Assembly (NCBI RefSeq): GCF_018139695.1
Contig: NZ_JAGSOG010000080.1
Span: forward strand, 1-33,064
DNA length: 33,064 nucleotides
DNA from: Actinospica durhamensis
Lineage (GTDB): Bacteria; Actinomycetota; Actinomycetes; Streptomycetales; Catenulisporaceae
Reading direction: 5' to 3'
How positions within the stretch are numbered: position 1 is the stretch's first letter; each line of letters opens with the position of its first letter. Of this stretch, positions 31,663 to 33,064 are shown one piece after another. The notes under the pieces were generated by a model that searched no databases, was not told the origin of the DNA, and worked only from the letters and a program-made list of their open reading frames with translations. The position numbers were made by a program, and so were the translations under genes.

Positions 31663-32622
31663 ATGACAACCCTTCGCGACATCCCGCTGTTCGCCGCCCT
31701 TGCCGACTCGAAGCGGATCCTCGTCGCAGGCGCAGGCGGTGGATTCGACGTCTATGGCGGCCTGCCGCCGGCGTTCGCGCTTCGAGCGGCCGGCGCGGAG
31801 GTGTTCCTCGCGAACCAGTCCTTTTCGCCGCTCAGCCTCCTGCCACTGGACGACTGGCTCATGCCGGACGTCGCGGTGATCACCCCGGACACCGGCGATG
31901 TCGCGGAGTACTTCCCGGAGCGGACGCTGGCGCGCTGGCTGGAGCGCAACGGCCAGCCGTCGACGGTCTACGCGTTTCCGCAGACCGGCGTACAGCCGCT
32001 CCGCGAGGCGTACGCCGCACTGGTCGAGGTCCTCGGCCTCGACGCGATCGTCCTGGTCGACGGCGGAACCGACATCCTGATGCGCGGCGACGAGGACGGT
32101 CTCGGCACGCCCGCGGAGGACATGGCGAGTCTCGCCGCCGTCGCGGGGCTGGGGAACGTCCCGGTGAGGCTGGTGGTCAGCATCGGTTTCGGGATCGACG
32201 CCTACCACGGCGTCAATCACGTCCAGGTGCTGGAGAACCTCGCCGACCTGGAGACGGACGGCGCCTATCTCGGCGCCTTCTCCCTTCCGCGGACCTCGTC
32301 GGAAGGCCGGCTGTATCTCGACGCCGTGGCGGACGCCCAGGAGGCGACGCCGATCCGCCCGTCGATCGTGCACGGACAGATCGCAGCGGCGATGCGCGGC
32401 GTCTCCGGCGACGTGCATTTCACGGAGCGGACGCGCAACAGCACGCTGTTCGTGAACCCGCTCATGGCCATGTACTTCGCGGTCACCGTGCAGGGGCTCG
32501 CCGGACGGCATCAGTACCTGGACCGCCTGGAGCACACGGTCACGATTCGTCAGGTATCGCGCGTGATCGAGGAGTTCCGCCACGATGTCGACCGGCGGAT
32601 TCCGCGAATGTTCCCGCACTGA
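31663..32622 (+). CDS. DUF1152-like protein of unknown function
   Basis: The 319-residue protein is read away from the NRPS operon. It matches my memory of the DUF1152 family: an N-terminal nucleotide-binding-like glycine motif AGAGGGFDVYGGLP (about 22-35), then LRAAGAEVFLANQSFSPL, a central DAIVLVDGGTDILMRGDEDGLGTP (about 126-149), and VSIGFGIDAYHGVNH. The pattern suggests a Rossmann-like fold with acidic residues that may bind metal or a nucleotide, but no activity is established for the family to my knowledge. Start ATG 31663 has only a weak AAGG upstream. Its divergent position makes co-regulation with the cluster possible; nothing else ties it to peptide synthesis. Confidence 0.75.
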   Translation: MTTLRDIPLFAALADSKRILVAGAGGGFDVYGGLPPAFALRAAGAEVFLANQSFSPLSLLPLDDWLMPDVAVITPDTGDVAEYFPERTLARWLERNGQPSTVYAFPQTGVQPLREAYAALVEVLGLDAIVLVDGGTDILMRGDEDGLGTPAEDMASLAAVAGLGNVPVRLVVSIGFGIDAYHGVNHVQVLENLADLETDGAYLGAFSLPRTSSEGRLYLDAVADAQEATPIRPSIVHGQIAAAMRGVSGDVHFTERTRNSTLFVNPLMAMYFAVTVQGLAGRHQYLDRLEHTVTIRQVSRVIEEFRHDVDRRIPRMFPH

Positions 32623-32665
32623 GCACGATGGCCGACTTCGAGAGCAAGTGGGCTCATCTGGTCAG

Positions 32666-32941
32666 TCAGGGAAGGGTCCAGACCTGGTTCACCCCGTCGT
32701 GGCAGTCCCAGATCTCGAGCTGCGTGCCCGACCCGTCGCCCGCCGGGTCGTCCAGGCACTTGGCGGACAGCGGGTTGTACAGCTCACCGTCCGAGCGCGC
32801 CGTCCAGACCTGCGCGCCGGTTCCGTTGCAGGTGTAAAGGTCGATCAAGGTGCCGTCGACGTCGTTGCCGCCCTCGACGTCCAAGCACATCCCCGACGTC
32901 CGCAGCGTGCCGTTCGCCTCGACCGTCCACACCTGAGCCCG
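32666..32941 (-). pseudogene. C-terminal fragment of a ricin B-type (CBM13) lectin domain protein
   Basis: The minus-strand frame ending at the TGA 32666-32668 encodes about two and a half beta-trefoil repeats. They are recognised by the QxW signatures AQVWTVEANG, AQVWTARSDG and NQVWTLP, and by the CLDV/CLDD strands. Such domains bind carbohydrate and usually sit at the end of secreted glycoside hydrolases. The first QVW repeat is cut: upstream of it the frame reads ESARWIRAQVW, which is not lectin-like, and no start or signal peptide is present. The GTG at 32932 lies inside the QVW motif and is not a credible start. The gene appears broken at about 32941 by unrelated DNA. Confidence 0.7.
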
Positions 32942-33064
32942 GATCCACCGGGCTGATTCCGGGGTGCTGATTTCCTGATCGTTTATCGGTCGTGCCGGAT
33001 GTCCGGGCAGGGGTGATTGCCGGGTGGCCGTCCGGGCGGGGTCTCCAGGGTTCCTCGGGTCGTG
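32942..33064. other. Unassigned DNA replacing the 5' part of the lectin gene
   Basis: The last 123 bp show no lectin-like coding in any frame and no gene I recognise. Because the lectin homology stops abruptly, this is probably the edge of an inserted element or a recombination joint. I could not identify terminal repeats or a transposase within the window. Confidence 0.3.

Overview
The window is GC-rich DNA with strong G/C third-position bias, GTG starts and overlapping genes. It looks like an actinomycete chromosome (Streptomyces or a relative). Almost all of it is one nonribosomal peptide synthetase (NRPS) gene cluster. Twelve genes are read on the minus strand, from an upstream region near 31.4-31.7 kb down to about 1.3 kb. 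Many neighbours overlap by 1, 4 or 8 nt, which suggests translational coupling within one long operon.

Layout in transcription order (right to left): NRPS1 (C-A-PCP-E, 26665-31389); NRPS2 (C-A-PCP, 23444-26665); an MbtH-like protein; a HisC-like aminotransferase; a SAM methyltransferase; an EntS-like MFS exporter; a salicylate-AMP ligase; a salicylate synthase carrying a C-terminal aryl carrier domain; NRPS3 (C-A-PCP-C-A-PCP-C-A-PCP-TE, 5825-16381). Five accessory enzymes follow: a PLP-dependent threonine/cysteate-synthase-like protein, an LLM flavin monooxygenase, alpha and beta subunits of a sulfopyruvate/phosphonopyruvate-decarboxylase-type enzyme, and a TauD/SyrP-like Fe(II)/2-oxoglutarate dioxygenase.

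Reading the line collinearly, chorismate is turned into salicylate by the MbtI-type domain. The stand-alone ligase adenylates it and probably loads it onto the carrier domain fused to the synthase itself. Five modules then extend it to salicyl-(D-aa1)-aa2-aa3-aa4-aa5, released by the thioesterase. Two of the five A domains (modules 3 and 5) have Asp/Asn-type pockets with the diagnostic Lys. A SyrP-like hydroxylase fits beta-hydroxylation of such a residue. There is no heterocyclization domain, so the salicyl-oxazoline/thiazoline logic of mycobactin- or amychelin-type siderophores does not apply.

The most unusual part is the downstream enzyme set. The PLP enzyme, an aminotransferase and a ComDE/Ppd-like decarboxylase resemble the cysteate-sulfopyruvate-sulfoacetaldehyde route, and no PEP mutase is present. 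This makes a sulfonate (or other unusual 2-oxo-acid-derived) building block a testable hypothesis. Other oddities are a first condensation domain with HS-xxx-DG instead of HH-xxx-DG, and a perfect 328-bp duplication with foreign-looking codon use inside two A domains of NRPS3.

The flanks look like genome debris. On the left are the end of an IS3-type transposase and a frameshifted, truncated TPR gene. On the right are a divergent DUF1152-like gene and a ricin-type lectin fragment whose upstream part is missing. No tRNA, rRNA or CRISPR array was seen.
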